Origin: Stutzerimonas nitrititolerans
GTDB lineage: Bacteria; Pseudomonadota; Gammaproteobacteria; Pseudomonadales; Pseudomonadaceae
NCBI RefSeq assembly: GCF_003696285.1
Contig: NZ_RFFL01000008.1
Coordinates: forward strand, 124,001-188,000
Length of the DNA stretch: 64,000 nucleotides
Direction: 5' to 3'
The notes under the pieces were generated by a model, which saw only the letters and a list, made by a program, of their open reading frames with translations, was not told the DNA's origin and did not search any database. The position numbers were made by a program, and so were the translations under genes. Below, piece by piece: positions 47,612 to 56,454 of this stretch (positions are counted from its first letter, which is position 1; every line of letters begins with the position of its first letter).

Positions 47612-48310
47612 ATGAGCATCAAGATCATCAAAGGCGAAGGCCGCTCCTGGCGCCCGTTCCGCTTTCCGCCGCGGGTCAGGCCCGCGACACAGGCTTCCGA
47701 TAGCCTGGCTGGCGATCCGGCAGCACTGCAACGCGCCGTCGCCGAAGGTTTTCAGGAAGGCATCGACAAGGGGTACGAGCAGGGGCTGGAGCAGGGCCGC
47801 GAAGCGGGCTATCGCGAAGGCTTCGAGCGCGGCATCGTCGACGGCAAGACCATCGGCCATGAAGAAGGCCGTGCCCAGGGCCGAAAGGCCTTCGACGAGG
47901 CGGCGCAGCCGCTGGATCGGCTGATCGAAAGCTTCGAGCGCTTTCATCGCGATTTCGAGCAGGCGCGTCGTGAACAGTTGCTCGAGCTGGTGCAGAAGGT
48001 TTCCAGGCAGGTCATCCGCTGTGAACTGACGCTGAGTCCGACGCAGTTGCTGACCCTCGCCGAGGAAGCGCTGGCGGCCATGCCCGGTGACCAGGACGAT
48101 GCGCGCATTCTGCTCAATCCGGAAGAATGCGCCCGCATCAGAGAGCTGGCGCCCGAGCGCGCGGCTGCCTGGCGCCTGGTGCCGGATGAAAAACTGGCCC
48201 TGGGCGAGTGCCGGGTAGTGACCGCTCAGGCCGAAGCCGATATCGGCTGCCAGCAGCGCCTGGATTCGTGCATGGAAACCCTGGCCGAACACATCAGGGC
48301 AGAAGGCTGA
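47612..48310 (+). CDS. fliH: Flagellar export regulator FliH (lateral system)
   Basis: The 232-residue protein regulates the FliI ATPase. It has the hallmark run of GxxxG repeats (GFQEGIDKGYEQGLEQG, continuing to about residue 90) and a C-terminal domain similar to the V-ATPase E subunit (QLLELVQKVSRQVIRCEL). It lies 6 bp after fliG and 1 bp before fliI. Confidence 0.93.
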   Translation: MSIKIIKGEGRSWRPFRFPPRVRPATQASDSLAGDPAALQRAVAEGFQEGIDKGYEQGLEQGREAGYREGFERGIVDGKTIGHEEGRAQGRKAFDEAAQPLDRLIESFERFHRDFEQARREQLLELVQKVSRQVIRCELTLSPTQLLTLAEEALAAMPGDQDDARILLNPEECARIRELAPERAAAWRLVPDEKLALGECRVVTAQAEADIGCQQRLDSCMETLAEHIRAEG

Positions 48311-48311
48311 G

Positions 48312-49643
48312 ATGTCGCTGCGCGAGAGCTTCCGGCTCGACGAGGCGCTGCGCTCGCTGGATGGTGTGCAGTTGGCCAAGGTCAGCGGCAGGTTGGTACG
48401 GGTCTCCGGCATGCTGCTGGAGAGCCTCGGTTGCCAGCGCATGACCGGTCAGCGCTGCTTCGTCGAGCAGGGCGACGGCAGCATGCTCGATGCGCAGGTG
48501 GTGGGTTTCAACCGCGACATCACCTACCTGATGCCCTTCAAGAAACCGGTGGGCCTGACCGCAGGTTCGCGCGTGTTTCCGGCACCCGACGACGCCAAGC
48601 TGCATATCGACGAATCCTGGCTGGGGCGCGTGCTCAACGGGCTCGGCGAGCCGCTGGACGACCTGGGCAAGCTGAGCGGGCGCGACCCGTTGCCCGCCGA
48701 GCTGCCGTCGGTGCATCCGCTCAAGCGCAAGCCGGTCAGCGAGCCGCTGGATGTCGGCGTGCGGGCGATCAACGCCACGCTGACCCTGGGCAAGGGCCAG
48801 CGGGTCGGCCTGTTCGCCGGTTCCGGGGTCGGCAAGAGCGTGCTGCTGGGCATGATCACCCGCCAGACCAAGGCCGACGTGGTGGTTGTCGGGCTGATTG
48901 GCGAGCGTGGTCGCGAGGTGCAGGAGTTCCTGCTGCATTCGCTTGGCGAGGAAGGCTTGAAGAAGGCCGTGGTGGTAGTTGCGCCGGCCAACGAGTCGCC
49001 GCTGATGCGGCTCAAGGCCACCGAGCTGTGCCACAGCATCGCTGGCTACTTCCGCGACCAGGGCAATGATGTGCTGTTGCTGGTGGATTCGCTGACGCGC
49101 TACGCCATGGCCCAGCGCGAAATCGCCCTGGCCCTCGGCGAGCCGCCGGCGACCAAGGGCTATCCGCCATCGGTGTTCGGCATGCTGCCGGAGCTGGTGG
49201 AAAGCGCCGGTAACGGCGCCAACGACAATGGCAGTCTCAGCGCGCTCTACACCGTGCTGGCCGAAGGCGATGATCAGCAGGACCCGATCGTCGATTGCGC
49301 AAGAGCGATACTCGACGGCCATATCGTGCTGTCGCGTCGTCTGGCCGATGCCGGTCACTATCCGGCGATCGACATCTGCGCCTCGGTCAGCCGCTGCATG
49401 AGTCAGGTCGGCCAGCCGTCGCACCTGGGCGCCGCGCGCCAGCTCAAGGAGTTCTACAGCACCTACGAGAAGATCAAGGAGCTGATCCCGCTGGGGGGCT
49501 ATAGCCCGGGCGCGGATGCCAAGACCGACCGCGCGGTGAAGCTTGCGCCCAGCATCGACCGCTTCCTGCGCCAGGATGTGGGGGAGGCGGCGGAACTGGA
49601 AGCCAGCCTGACCCTGCTGCAGAGCATCGTCAGGAAACCATGA
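48312..49643 (+). CDS. fliI: Flagellar export ATPase FliI (lateral system)
   Basis: The 443-residue ATPase has Walker A FAGSGVGKSVLLGMI at about residue 172, Walker B DVLLLVDSLTRYA and the SALYTVLAEGDDQQDPI region of the F1-beta-like export ATPases. It energises substrate entry with FliH and FliJ. It overlaps fliJ by 4 bp. Confidence 0.97.
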   Translation: MSLRESFRLDEALRSLDGVQLAKVSGRLVRVSGMLLESLGCQRMTGQRCFVEQGDGSMLDAQVVGFNRDITYLMPFKKPVGLTAGSRVFPAPDDAKLHIDESWLGRVLNGLGEPLDDLGKLSGRDPLPAELPSVHPLKRKPVSEPLDVGVRAINATLTLGKGQRVGLFAGSGVGKSVLLGMITRQTKADVVVVGLIGERGREVQEFLLHSLGEEGLKKAVVVVAPANESPLMRLKATELCHSIAGYFRDQGNDVLLLVDSLTRYAMAQREIALALGEPPATKGYPPSVFGMLPELVESAGNGANDNGSLSALYTVLAEGDDQQDPIVDCARAILDGHIVLSRRLADAGHYPAIDICASVSRCMSQVGQPSHLGAARQLKEFYSTYEKIKELIPLGGYSPGADAKTDRAVKLAPSIDRFLRQDVGEAAELEASLTLLQSIVRKP

Positions 49644-50062
49644 GACAGCAGATCGAAACGCTCACACGGTTGGCCAGCCTGCGTGGCAACCGGGTCAAGC
49701 AGATGCTTGGGCAGGTCCGGTACCAGCAGAACCTCTGTCAGCGCTATCGCAACAACATCACCGGCCTGAGTCGCTTGTGCGGATTTTCCGTGCCGATGAG
49801 TACACCCTTGCAACGCGACAACCAGCAGCGCTACAAGGCGACCCTGTACAAGATGGTCGAACTGCAACGGCGCGAGCTGGCGGTGGCCGAGCAGGCACTG
49901 GCGCGCATTCAACAGGAACTGCTGCAGGCCATGCGCAGCGAGAGGGTGGTCGAACATGTGATCGACGCCAAGATGCAGCAGTGGCAGCAACAGCTATTAG
50001 CGCAGGAACAGAAGATCCAGGATGGTTTGGCGGCGCAGAGCTGGTGGCGAGAGCGACGCTGA
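49640..50062 (+). CDS. fliJ: Flagellar export chaperone FliJ (lateral system)
   Basis: The 140-residue, largely helical coiled-coil protein sits directly after fliI with a 4-bp overlap. It is rich in Gln, Arg and Leu, as FliJ proteins are. Sequence identity in this family is low, so the call rests mainly on position and composition. Confidence 0.85.
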   Translation: MRQQIETLTRLASLRGNRVKQMLGQVRYQQNLCQRYRNNITGLSRLCGFSVPMSTPLQRDNQQRYKATLYKMVELQRRELAVAEQALARIQQELLQAMRSERVVEHVIDAKMQQWQQQLLAQEQKIQDGLAAQSWWRERR

Positions 50063-50118
50063 AGTCCACACCGCAGCGGTGGCCGCTGGAGGTTGCTCGT
50101 CAGCCTATTGGAAAAAGA

Positions 50119-50147
50119 TTTAAGTAATCCGCCCGAGCGGTCGCTTA
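50119..50147 (+). promoter_or_regulatory. Candidate LafS (sigma28-type) promoter of flgM
   Basis: TTTAA (50119-50123), 16 bp, then GTCGCTTA (50140-50147). The same TTTAA-N16-GTCGC arrangement occurs before fliD and before the flagellin gene, so it is probably the late-class promoter of this system. Confidence 0.55.
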
Positions 50148-50179
50148 TCAGGCAGTAACCACCGAGTTGGAACGAAAAC

Positions 50180-50455
50180 ATGGAAATCAGCCGGCATCTC
50201 AAGCCCGTCTCCGTCCTGCCCATCGAGCAGTCCACGGCTCACCAGGTAGCTGCGCGCCAGCCTTCCCTGCCGGCAGCCCGTCAGGCCGAGAACCTGCCGC
50301 TCGAACAGATGCACGAAGCCCTGCGTGCCATGCCTGAGGTGGATATGGACCGTGTCGCCGCGATCAAGCAGGCCCTGCAACGCGGTGAGATCAGCAGCGA
50401 CGTGGGCGAGTTGGCGAGCAGCATGCTCAGTTTCCACCGCGGAAACGATGCGTGA
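50180..50455 (+). CDS. flgM: Anti-sigma factor FlgM (lateral system)
   Basis: The 91-residue protein has a disordered N-terminus and the C-terminal FlgM pattern MDRVAAIKQALQRGEISSDVGELASSMLSF, seen as VAAIKQALQRGEIS. It would hold the sigma28-type factor (LafS) until hook completion. It overlaps flgN by 4 bp. Confidence 0.9.
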   Translation: MEISRHLKPVSVLPIEQSTAHQVAARQPSLPAARQAENLPLEQMHEALRAMPEVDMDRVAAIKQALQRGEISSDVGELASSMLSFHRGNDA

Positions 50456-50892
50456 GCCAGCGGGAAAAGCTTCTCGCCGTCGTAGATGACGATCTGCAAC
50501 AGGACTGCAGCGACTACCGCAGCCTGCGCGAACTGATGCAGATGCTCTACGGCCATCTGCTGGAGCGTGATGTGCCCGAGATCGAGCGCATCAATGCGCA
50601 GATCGACAACCGCATCGAAGTGCTTGCCGCCCGCGCTCAGCGTCGCAGCAAGGTGCTCACCGCCTTCCGCCTGGAGGCCACTGGCCCCGGCATGCAGCGC
50701 TTGCTGGCCAGTTGCTCGGGCGAGCGTGGCGAAGCCTTGCAGCGGCACTGGCAGCAGCTCGGCGACCTGGCCAGGCAATGCCAGCAGCTCAACGAGCGCA
50801 ATGGCCGGCTGCTTGCCATGCACCACGAGATCCTGCAGCAACTGCTGCTCGGCAACCAGGGCGCCCAGCTCTATACGCACCAGGCTTACTAG
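50452..50892 (+). CDS. flgN: Flagellar export chaperone FlgN (lateral system)
   Basis: The 146-residue helical protein begins at a GTG overlapping the flgM stop. Position after flgM, length and helical heptad-rich composition fit FlgN, the chaperone of FlgK and FlgL. Those two partners would lie beyond the right edge, after flgF. Confidence 0.82.
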   Translation: MSQREKLLAVVDDDLQQDCSDYRSLRELMQMLYGHLLERDVPEIERINAQIDNRIEVLAARAQRRSKVLTAFRLEATGPGMQRLLASCSGERGEALQRHWQQLGDLARQCQQLNERNGRLLAMHHEILQQLLLGNQGAQLYTHQAY

Positions 50893-50975
50893 CCTGTAAC
50901 CGTTGCCCGTCCGTCTTCGCCTGGGCGCCCCCTTCCGCCGCTACCCCTCCATCAGGGGATTAATCCTGCAAACGC

Positions 50976-51007
50976 TTTAATCCCCGGCTCGCTGGCGTCG
51001 CCTTTAA
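50976..51007 (+). promoter_or_regulatory. Candidate LafS (sigma28-type) promoter of fliD
   Basis: TTTAATCCCC (50976-50985) is followed after 11 bp by GTCGCCTTTAA. Spacing is identical to the element before the flagellin gene (TTTAATCCCC, 11 bp, GTCGCCCTAA). A GGGGATTAATCC palindrome lies just upstream at 50955-50966. Confidence 0.6.
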
Positions 51008-51174
51008 ACAGGGACATTCCGCCTGTCGCCGATGCGGAAACGGCATTTCCCCGTTTCCTCGTCCTGGTGCGTTGCGGAAGCTTCTTTTCTGCATGAGTGC
51101 CTTGAAAGGCCCGCCATATGGGTCTTTGTGACCTGGCACTCAATTTGCTCTACAGGCATCAAGAGGGGACGGTG

Positions 51175-52479
51175 ATGGCAATAGATTCTGATTACGTACA
51201 GCAGATGTCGACGCAGTTGGCGACCTACGAAGTTCAGTCTTCGCTGGATCGGCTCAACCGCAACGAAACCAGTTACAAGGCCCAGCGTGATGCGCTGAGC
51301 ACGCTGCGCAGCTCGCTGACGACTTTCAAGTCAGCCATTACCAAGCTCAACAGCAGCACCTCGAGCATGCTCACCAACAGCGCGACCTTCAGTCAGGAAG
51401 GTTACGCCAGCGCGACGGTGGGCACGAAGGCGACGACCGGTAGCTACGATTTCTTCGTCAAGCAGCTGGCCAGCAAGGACCAGCTGGCGCTGCAGGGCCT
51501 GACGGATGCGAATCTCGCGGGCGGCGGCACACTCACCATCGAGCAGGACGGCGCTTCTTTCGATGTCGACATGAGCGGCCTCACCACGCTCGACGAGCTT
51601 GCCAGAGCGATCAACGACGCTGCCGACAACAACGGCGTCCAGGCCACGCTGGTACGCAGCGATGGCGCGATCAACCTGGTACTGACCAGCGAAGAAACCG
51701 GCGCCGCGCAGGCCATCAGCCTGAGCGCCACGGGTAACGCCGCGGTGGAGGCTGCGGTTGCCGGCCCGACTCGGCTGTCCAGCGCGGCGGACGCCGAGGT
51801 TTATCTGGGGCGCGACACCTCCGGAATCAAACTGACCAACGCCAGCAACACCTTCGAGAATGTCATCGATGGCGTCAGCATGACGTTCACCAAGGCCCAT
51901 GCGGCAGGTGATGCGCCGCTCACCATCGACATCGCCCAGGACAAGGAAGGCACCCAGGCCAAGGCCCAGAGTTTCATCGATGCTTTCAATACGCTGATGT
52001 CCAGTTTCGACAGCCTGACCGCCAGCGGTAGCGAAAGCACCGCGCGCGGCATGCTGGCCGGCGATGCCAGCGTGCGCTCCATCGAGAGCCGCCTGAACGC
52101 TTTGCTGCGTACCGACTTCGGCGGCACCAGTCTGATCAACTTCGGCATCAGCGCCGACCGCAACGGCAAGCTGACCATCGACAGCAAGCGTTTCGAGGCC
52201 GCCGTGGCCAGCAACCCCGAAGGCTTCGAGGCGCTGTTCACCGGCAAGGACAATCTGCTCGACAGCATCGACAAGACTGTCGCCAGCTACACCAGCAGCA
52301 CCAACGGCATGCTGAAGAACCGTATGGACACGCTGGATATGAGCCTGCGCCGTATCGACGAGCAGTTCGAGAACCTTCAGCAGCAGTACGACACCCATTA
52401 CAGCCGCTACCTCAAGCAGTTCACCTCCATGATGCAGACCATGCAGAGCATGGAGCAGACCTTCGGATTGTTCGGATGA
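51175..52479 (+). CDS. fliD: Flagellar filament cap protein FliD (LafB)
   Basis: The 434-residue cap protein has the N-terminal coiled region (DSDYVQQMSTQLATYEVQSSLDRLNRNE) and C-terminal heptads (FENLQQQYDTHYSRYLKQFTSMM). The ATG at 51175 has GAGGGGA upstream and gives the family N-terminus; an ATG at 51118 would add 19 unrelated residues. It overlaps fliS by 4 bp. Confidence 0.95.
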   Translation: MAIDSDYVQQMSTQLATYEVQSSLDRLNRNETSYKAQRDALSTLRSSLTTFKSAITKLNSSTSSMLTNSATFSQEGYASATVGTKATTGSYDFFVKQLASKDQLALQGLTDANLAGGGTLTIEQDGASFDVDMSGLTTLDELARAINDAADNNGVQATLVRSDGAINLVLTSEETGAAQAISLSATGNAAVEAAVAGPTRLSSAADAEVYLGRDTSGIKLTNASNTFENVIDGVSMTFTKAHAAGDAPLTIDIAQDKEGTQAKAQSFIDAFNTLMSSFDSLTASGSESTARGMLAGDASVRSIESRLNALLRTDFGGTSLINFGISADRNGKLTIDSKRFEAAVASNPEGFEALFTGKDNLLDSIDKTVASYTSSTNGMLKNRMDTLDMSLRRIDEQFENLQQQYDTHYSRYLKQFTSMMQTMQSMEQTFGLFG

Positions 52480-52874
52480 GCACCTACCTCCAAAACGACA
52501 GTTATGAAAGCTACCGCTCGGTGGATCTCGAAGCCCGCGCTGCATCCGCTTCGCCTTACGAGCTGGTGCTGGTGCTGATGGATGGCCTGCTCGACGAGCT
52601 GGCCCGTGCCCGTGGCCATATCGAGCACAAGCGCTACCAGCAGAAGGGCCAGTCCCTCGAAAAGTGCATGAACATCCTCAACGGCCTCAACGGCGCGCTC
52701 GACGACGAGGGCGGTGGCGAGGTGGTGCAGGGGTTGGCGCGTCTCTACGAATACTGCATCTATCGTCTCTCGGACGTGAGCGTGTCGCTGTCGCTGGAGG
52801 GGCTGGACGAAGTGGTCAATCTGCTCGGCATTCTCCGTGAAGGCTGGGAGGGCGTCAGTGCCGCCCGTAAGTGA
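52476..52874 (+). CDS. fliS: Flagellin chaperone FliS (LafC)
   Basis: The 132-residue helical chaperone has the FliS core ASPYELVLVLMDGLLDELARAR and KCMNILNGLNGALDDEGGG. It keeps flagellin unfolded for export. It overlaps fliD upstream and the fliT-like gene downstream. Confidence 0.95.
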   Translation: MSTYLQNDSYESYRSVDLEARAASASPYELVLVLMDGLLDELARARGHIEHKRYQQKGQSLEKCMNILNGLNGALDDEGGGEVVQGLARLYEYCIYRLSDVSVSLSLEGLDEVVNLLGILREGWEGVSAARK

Positions 52875-53181
52875 TCGCGAGCGCCTGCTCGAGTTGCATG
52901 CGCAACTGCAGCAGGCCTTGCAGGCCGGAGACTGGAGCACCGTTGCCGCCGTGGACGTCGCGGTGCGGCAATGCCTCGAGGTATTGGCCGGGCGAAGCGA
53001 ACTCGACGAGCCGACGCTCGCCGCCAAGCGCCTGCTCAAGCAGCTTCATGGCGAGGGCCTGCAAGCCTGTGCGGATGAATGCGAACGCCTGCGCCTGCTG
53101 TTGCTGAACCATCTCGAATATTCCGAAGGCCGCGCCGCCTACCAGCGAATCGACATGTTTCAGGCCGGGGGCCTGCGATGA
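52858..53181 (+). CDS. FliT-like flagellar chaperone (LafD position)
   Basis: The 107-residue helical protein is read from a GTG that overlaps fliS by 17 bp; GTG at 52837 is an alternative. Size, helical content and the place between fliS and fliK match LafD/FliT-type chaperones of FliD. Sequence similarity is too weak to be sure. Confidence 0.7.
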   Translation: MPPVSDRERLLELHAQLQQALQAGDWSTVAAVDVAVRQCLEVLAGRSELDEPTLAAKRLLKQLHGEGLQACADECERLRLLLLNHLEYSEGRAAYQRIDMFQAGGLR

Positions 53182-54341
53182 TCCAGTCCACTACATCCAT
53201 GCCTGCTGCCGTAAATTCCATGACTACCGAAACCGTACAGCCCGCAGCGGCCCGTAGCGTTTCGGCGAAACCGGCGGGCGATGCCGCGCGTGGCTTCGGC
53301 GAGCGCATGCGATCTGCTGCCGTGAGTGCCGCGGCGCAGCCGGTGGAGCGGTCGGTTGTTTCGTTGCGAGGGGGCGTTTCAGCGGCAGTGACAGAGCCGG
53401 CTGTTGTGTCATTCGACGATGAGGCAGCGGCCGAATCCGCCGAGCCCGGGCTGTTGGAAATCATCGAGCGGCAACTGGCCGAGATCGAAGCTCGCGAGGC
53501 AGCGCAGGCGAATGCGGTGCCTGAGCTATTGGCGCAGCAACCGCCCGCCCCTGAGAACGGCAGGCTCGACGAGCAGCTCGGCTGGTTATCGAATCTACAA
53601 CCGTCCTTGCCGGATGCGCCATCGACGCGCGCATCGGCAGAGCGACTGGAGGCGGTGCCTGCCAGTGGCCGGCAGGGTAGCTTCCTCGAAGTCAATCCGC
53701 TGGCCAGTGCCCGCTTCGGCGAATTGGGTACGGCGATGCGTGCGCCTACCGATATGCCTGCCGGTTCGGCCCAGCCGCTGCCTATGGCGGTGCAGGCGGT
53801 CGACGCGCCATCCGCGCTCGAGCCGCTGCTGGCCGATGCCGAACCGCTCGAGGCGGGTGACCCGCTGACCACGACGGAGCGCGGACAGGCAGCGCCGTCG
53901 CCAGCGCTCGACCGTTCGCTCAAGTTGCAGGCTCCGGAAGCCAAGTGGGGCGAGCAGATGCTGCATTCGCTGCGTGAAAACGTGGAATTGCAGATCAAGC
54001 AGAAGATCCAGAGCGCCACCATCCGCCTGGACCCGCCGGAACTGGGCAGCCTGGAGATTCTGCTCAGCCACGAATCGGGCCGGCTGAACGTGCAGTTGTC
54101 CGCGGTGAACGCCGACGTGGCGCGGCTGCTGCAGCAGACCAGCGATCGCCTGCGCCAGGAGCTGGTCGGCCAGCACTTCGTGCAGGTCAACGTGCAGGTG
54201 GGTGCCGACGGCGGTGGCCGACAGGGGCAGCCACGACAGCCGGTGCCGACGGCCGAGGAGCTGCCGAGAGCGGCCCGGCCCCATGATCAGGAAGAAAGCC
54301 GGGCGTCCGAGCATGCCCGGGATGTACTGGTCACGGTTTGA
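53178..54341 (+). CDS. fliK: Flagellar hook-length control protein FliK (LafE)
   Basis: The 387-residue protein has a long, low-complexity Ala/Pro-rich N-terminal ruler and the conserved Flg_hook C-terminal domain (RLDPPELGSLEILLSHESG, LRQELVGQHFVQVNVQV). The ATG at 53178 overlaps the preceding stop (ATGA); an upstream in-frame extension overlaps the fliT-like gene and is rejected. Confidence 0.92.
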   Translation: MIQSTTSMPAAVNSMTTETVQPAAARSVSAKPAGDAARGFGERMRSAAVSAAAQPVERSVVSLRGGVSAAVTEPAVVSFDDEAAAESAEPGLLEIIERQLAEIEAREAAQANAVPELLAQQPPAPENGRLDEQLGWLSNLQPSLPDAPSTRASAERLEAVPASGRQGSFLEVNPLASARFGELGTAMRAPTDMPAGSAQPLPMAVQAVDAPSALEPLLADAEPLEAGDPLTTTERGQAAPSPALDRSLKLQAPEAKWGEQMLHSLRENVELQIKQKIQSATIRLDPPELGSLEILLSHESGRLNVQLSAVNADVARLLQQTSDRLRQELVGQHFVQVNVQVGADGGGRQGQPRQPVPTAEELPRAARPHDQEESRASEHARDVLVTV

Positions 54342-54378
54342 CCGATTGCCAACCTAACTAGCCAATTGTGAGTGTGAA

Positions 54379-54831
54379 ATGTCGACGTCCCGCCTCGTAC
54401 TTCTGATGCTGCTGCTCAACGTCATCACCGTGGCCGGTGGTGTTGGCGTCAGCTACTGGCTGCTCAAGCCCGGTTCGGCGACTGGCGTAGCCGAGGAGGC
54501 GCGACCAGCGGAACCATCGCATTACGAGTTCTTCCCGGTGGACAAGATCATCGTCAGCGTGCGTGGCGAGGGCCGCGAGCATTACTTCGTGCTCGACCTG
54601 GTGCTGCAGGCGGAGGCTTCCGACAAGCCGAAGGACTTCACGCAGGCCGAGCCCATCGTGCGCAACTCCGTGGTTGCCTACCTGTCATCACTGGCGTTCA
54701 ACGAGCTGAGATCAATGCAGATCGGTGAGTTGCAGCAACGCCTGGAAGTCGTGCTGTTCGAAGATTTTGCCAGCAAGAATGCCGTCGTGCCGTTCAAGCA
54801 CGTGCTGGTCAACAAGCTGCTCGTGCAGTAA
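54379..54831 (+). CDS. fliL: Flagellar basal body-associated protein FliL (LafF)
   Basis: The 150-residue protein has one N-terminal membrane helix (LVLLMLLLNVITVAGGVGVSY) and a periplasmic FliL domain ending in FASKNAVVPFKHVLVNKLLVQ, seen as PFKHVLVNKLLVQ. It stabilises stator units. It lies 37 bp after fliK. Confidence 0.93.
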   Translation: MSTSRLVLLMLLLNVITVAGGVGVSYWLLKPGSATGVAEEARPAEPSHYEFFPVDKIIVSVRGEGREHYFVLDLVLQAEASDKPKDFTQAEPIVRNSVVAYLSSLAFNELRSMQIGELQQRLEVVLFEDFASKNAVVPFKHVLVNKLLVQ

Positions 54832-54841
54832 CGGCCGCGCC

Positions 54842-55573
54842 ATGAGTGCTCCTTGCCCTATCGACTACTACGGCGCCACGCCAGCGGGCCCTTCGGTGTT
54901 CGCGCCGGCGGTCGAGCAGCGCTGGCTGATGCAGTACCTGCCGCTGGTCAAGCGCATCGTCCGGCAGCTGTCGTTGCAGGCCAACCAGGTGCTCGACCGC
55001 GAGGACATGGAGCAGATCGGCATGATGGGGCTGCTCGAGGGGTTGCGCCGCTACGGCGAGCCGGACGGGCAGTTCGGCAAGTTCGCTTCCCTGCGCATCC
55101 GCGGTGCGATTCTCGATGAGCTGCGGCGCCAGGATTGGCGCCCCCGCCAGGTTCGTCAGCAGGCGCACAAGGTGCGCGATGCGATTCGCGAACTGACGCG
55201 CCGGTTGGGATGCGAGCCCAGCGACGACGAGATCAAGGCATACGCCGGCCTGGACGAGAAGGAATATCAGGACTTCCTCCTGGCCGATTCCTCCGAGGCC
55301 ATCGAAAGTCTCGACGAGCTGCTGCAGAGCGGCCACGGACACTTCCCCGACTCCACCGAGCCGCTCGAGGAGCGACTGATCAAGGAGCGCGTGCTGGCAC
55401 AGGCGTTGAGCCGGCTGGACGAGCGCGAGCGCCTGGTGTTGACGCTGTATTACCAGCACGAGTTGAGCCTGAAGGAAATCGCCCTGGTGCTGGAGGTCAG
55501 CGATGCCCGGGTCTGTCAGCTGAGCAAACAGGCGATCGGCAAGGCCTGTCGATTCCTAACCGAGAGAAATTAG
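54842..55573 (+). CDS. fliA: Flagellar sigma factor FliA (LafS)
   Basis: The 243-residue sigma28-family factor shows region 2 (LVKRIVRQLS, EDMEQIGMMGLLEGLRRY, GKFASLRIRGAILDELRRQDW), region 3 (VRDAIRELTRRLG) and region 4 with its HTH (LSLKEIALVLEVSDARVCQLSKQAI). It should transcribe the late lateral genes, including the flagellin gene, fliD and flgM. The ATG at 54842 lies 10 bp after fliL. Confidence 0.96.
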   Translation: MSAPCPIDYYGATPAGPSVFAPAVEQRWLMQYLPLVKRIVRQLSLQANQVLDREDMEQIGMMGLLEGLRRYGEPDGQFGKFASLRIRGAILDELRRQDWRPRQVRQQAHKVRDAIRELTRRLGCEPSDDEIKAYAGLDEKEYQDFLLADSSEAIESLDELLQSGHGHFPDSTEPLEERLIKERVLAQALSRLDERERLVLTLYYQHELSLKEIALVLEVSDARVCQLSKQAIGKACRFLTERN

Positions 55574-55581
55574 AGACGTTC

Positions 55582-56454
55582 ATGCAGAAAGTACTAGGTG
55601 CATTAATCATCATCGGTTGCGTGCTCGGTGGCTACGCCATGGCCAACGGCGACATGCGGGTGCTCTGGCAGCCGGCGGAAGTCGTCATCATCCTCGGCGC
55701 CGCCATCGGCAGTCTGGTGGTGGGCAATCCGAAGGAAGTGCTGCTGGAAATGCTCTCGCAGATTCGCGGCGTCTTCATCTACCAGCGTCGCGGCGAGGAA
55801 TTCCAGCGCCAGTTGCTGATGCTTCTTTACGAACTGCTGGAAATGGTCGACATCGGCGGTCTGAAGGTACTCGATGCCCACATCGAAGAGCCCGAAGAGA
55901 GTGATCTTTTCGTGCGCTACCCGCTGATCCTTCAGGAGAAGAACCTGATGGCGTTCATCGCCGACAACTTCCGTCTGATGGCCATGGGCAAGATCAGCGC
56001 CCACGAACTCGAAGGCTTTCTCGAACAGGAACTCGAGGCGATGGAACACGCGCTGCTGCAGCCATCGCGCTCGCTGCACAAGGTCGGCGAGGCGATGCCT
56101 GGCTTCGGCATCCTGGCGGCGATCATGGGCATCATCATCACCATGGGCAGCATCGGCGGTTCGATTGCGGAAGTCGGTGCCCATGTGGCGGCGGCGCTGG
56201 TGGGTACCTTTCTCGGTATCTTCTTCTGCTATTGCCTGGCCGAGCCGCTGTCCAATGCCATGAGCCAGCGGATCAAGACCGAGCTTTCCGCGCTTGAATG
56301 CGTGCGCACGACGCTGGTCGCCCATCTGGCCGGCAAGCCGACGCTGCTGGCGGTGGACGCCGGCCGCAAGCTGATCGAGCAGGACGTCAAACCGGCCTTC
56401 CGGCAGCTCGAAGTCTGGGTCAACCAGTACGAGGAAGAAAGGGACGCCGCATGA
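55582..56454 (+). CDS. motA: Flagellar stator protein MotA (LafT)
   Basis: The 290-residue protein has four membrane helices in the MotA arrangement (VLGALIIIGCVLGGYAMANG at the N-terminus, GFGILAAIMGIIITMGSIGG later) and conserved cytoplasmic torque residues. It starts 8 bp after fliA and overlaps motB by 4 bp. Lateral MotA proteins are generally proton-driven; the ion used here is inferred. Confidence 0.95.
   Translation: MQKVLGALIIIGCVLGGYAMANGDMRVLWQPAEVVIILGAAIGSLVVGNPKEVLLEMLSQIRGVFIYQRRGEEFQRQLLMLLYELLEMVDIGGLKVLDAHIEEPEESDLFVRYPLILQEKNLMAFIADNFRLMAMGKISAHELEGFLEQELEAMEHALLQPSRSLHKVGEAMPGFGILAAIMGIIITMGSIGGSIAEVGAHVAAALVGTFLGIFFCYCLAEPLSNAMSQRIKTELSALECVRTTLVAHLAGKPTLLAVDAGRKLIEQDVKPAFRQLEVWVNQYEEERDAA

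Noticed and set aside
50074..50092. Hairpin CAGCGG-N3-CCGCTG after fliJ as a terminator
   Set aside because: The stem is short and is not followed by a T-run.
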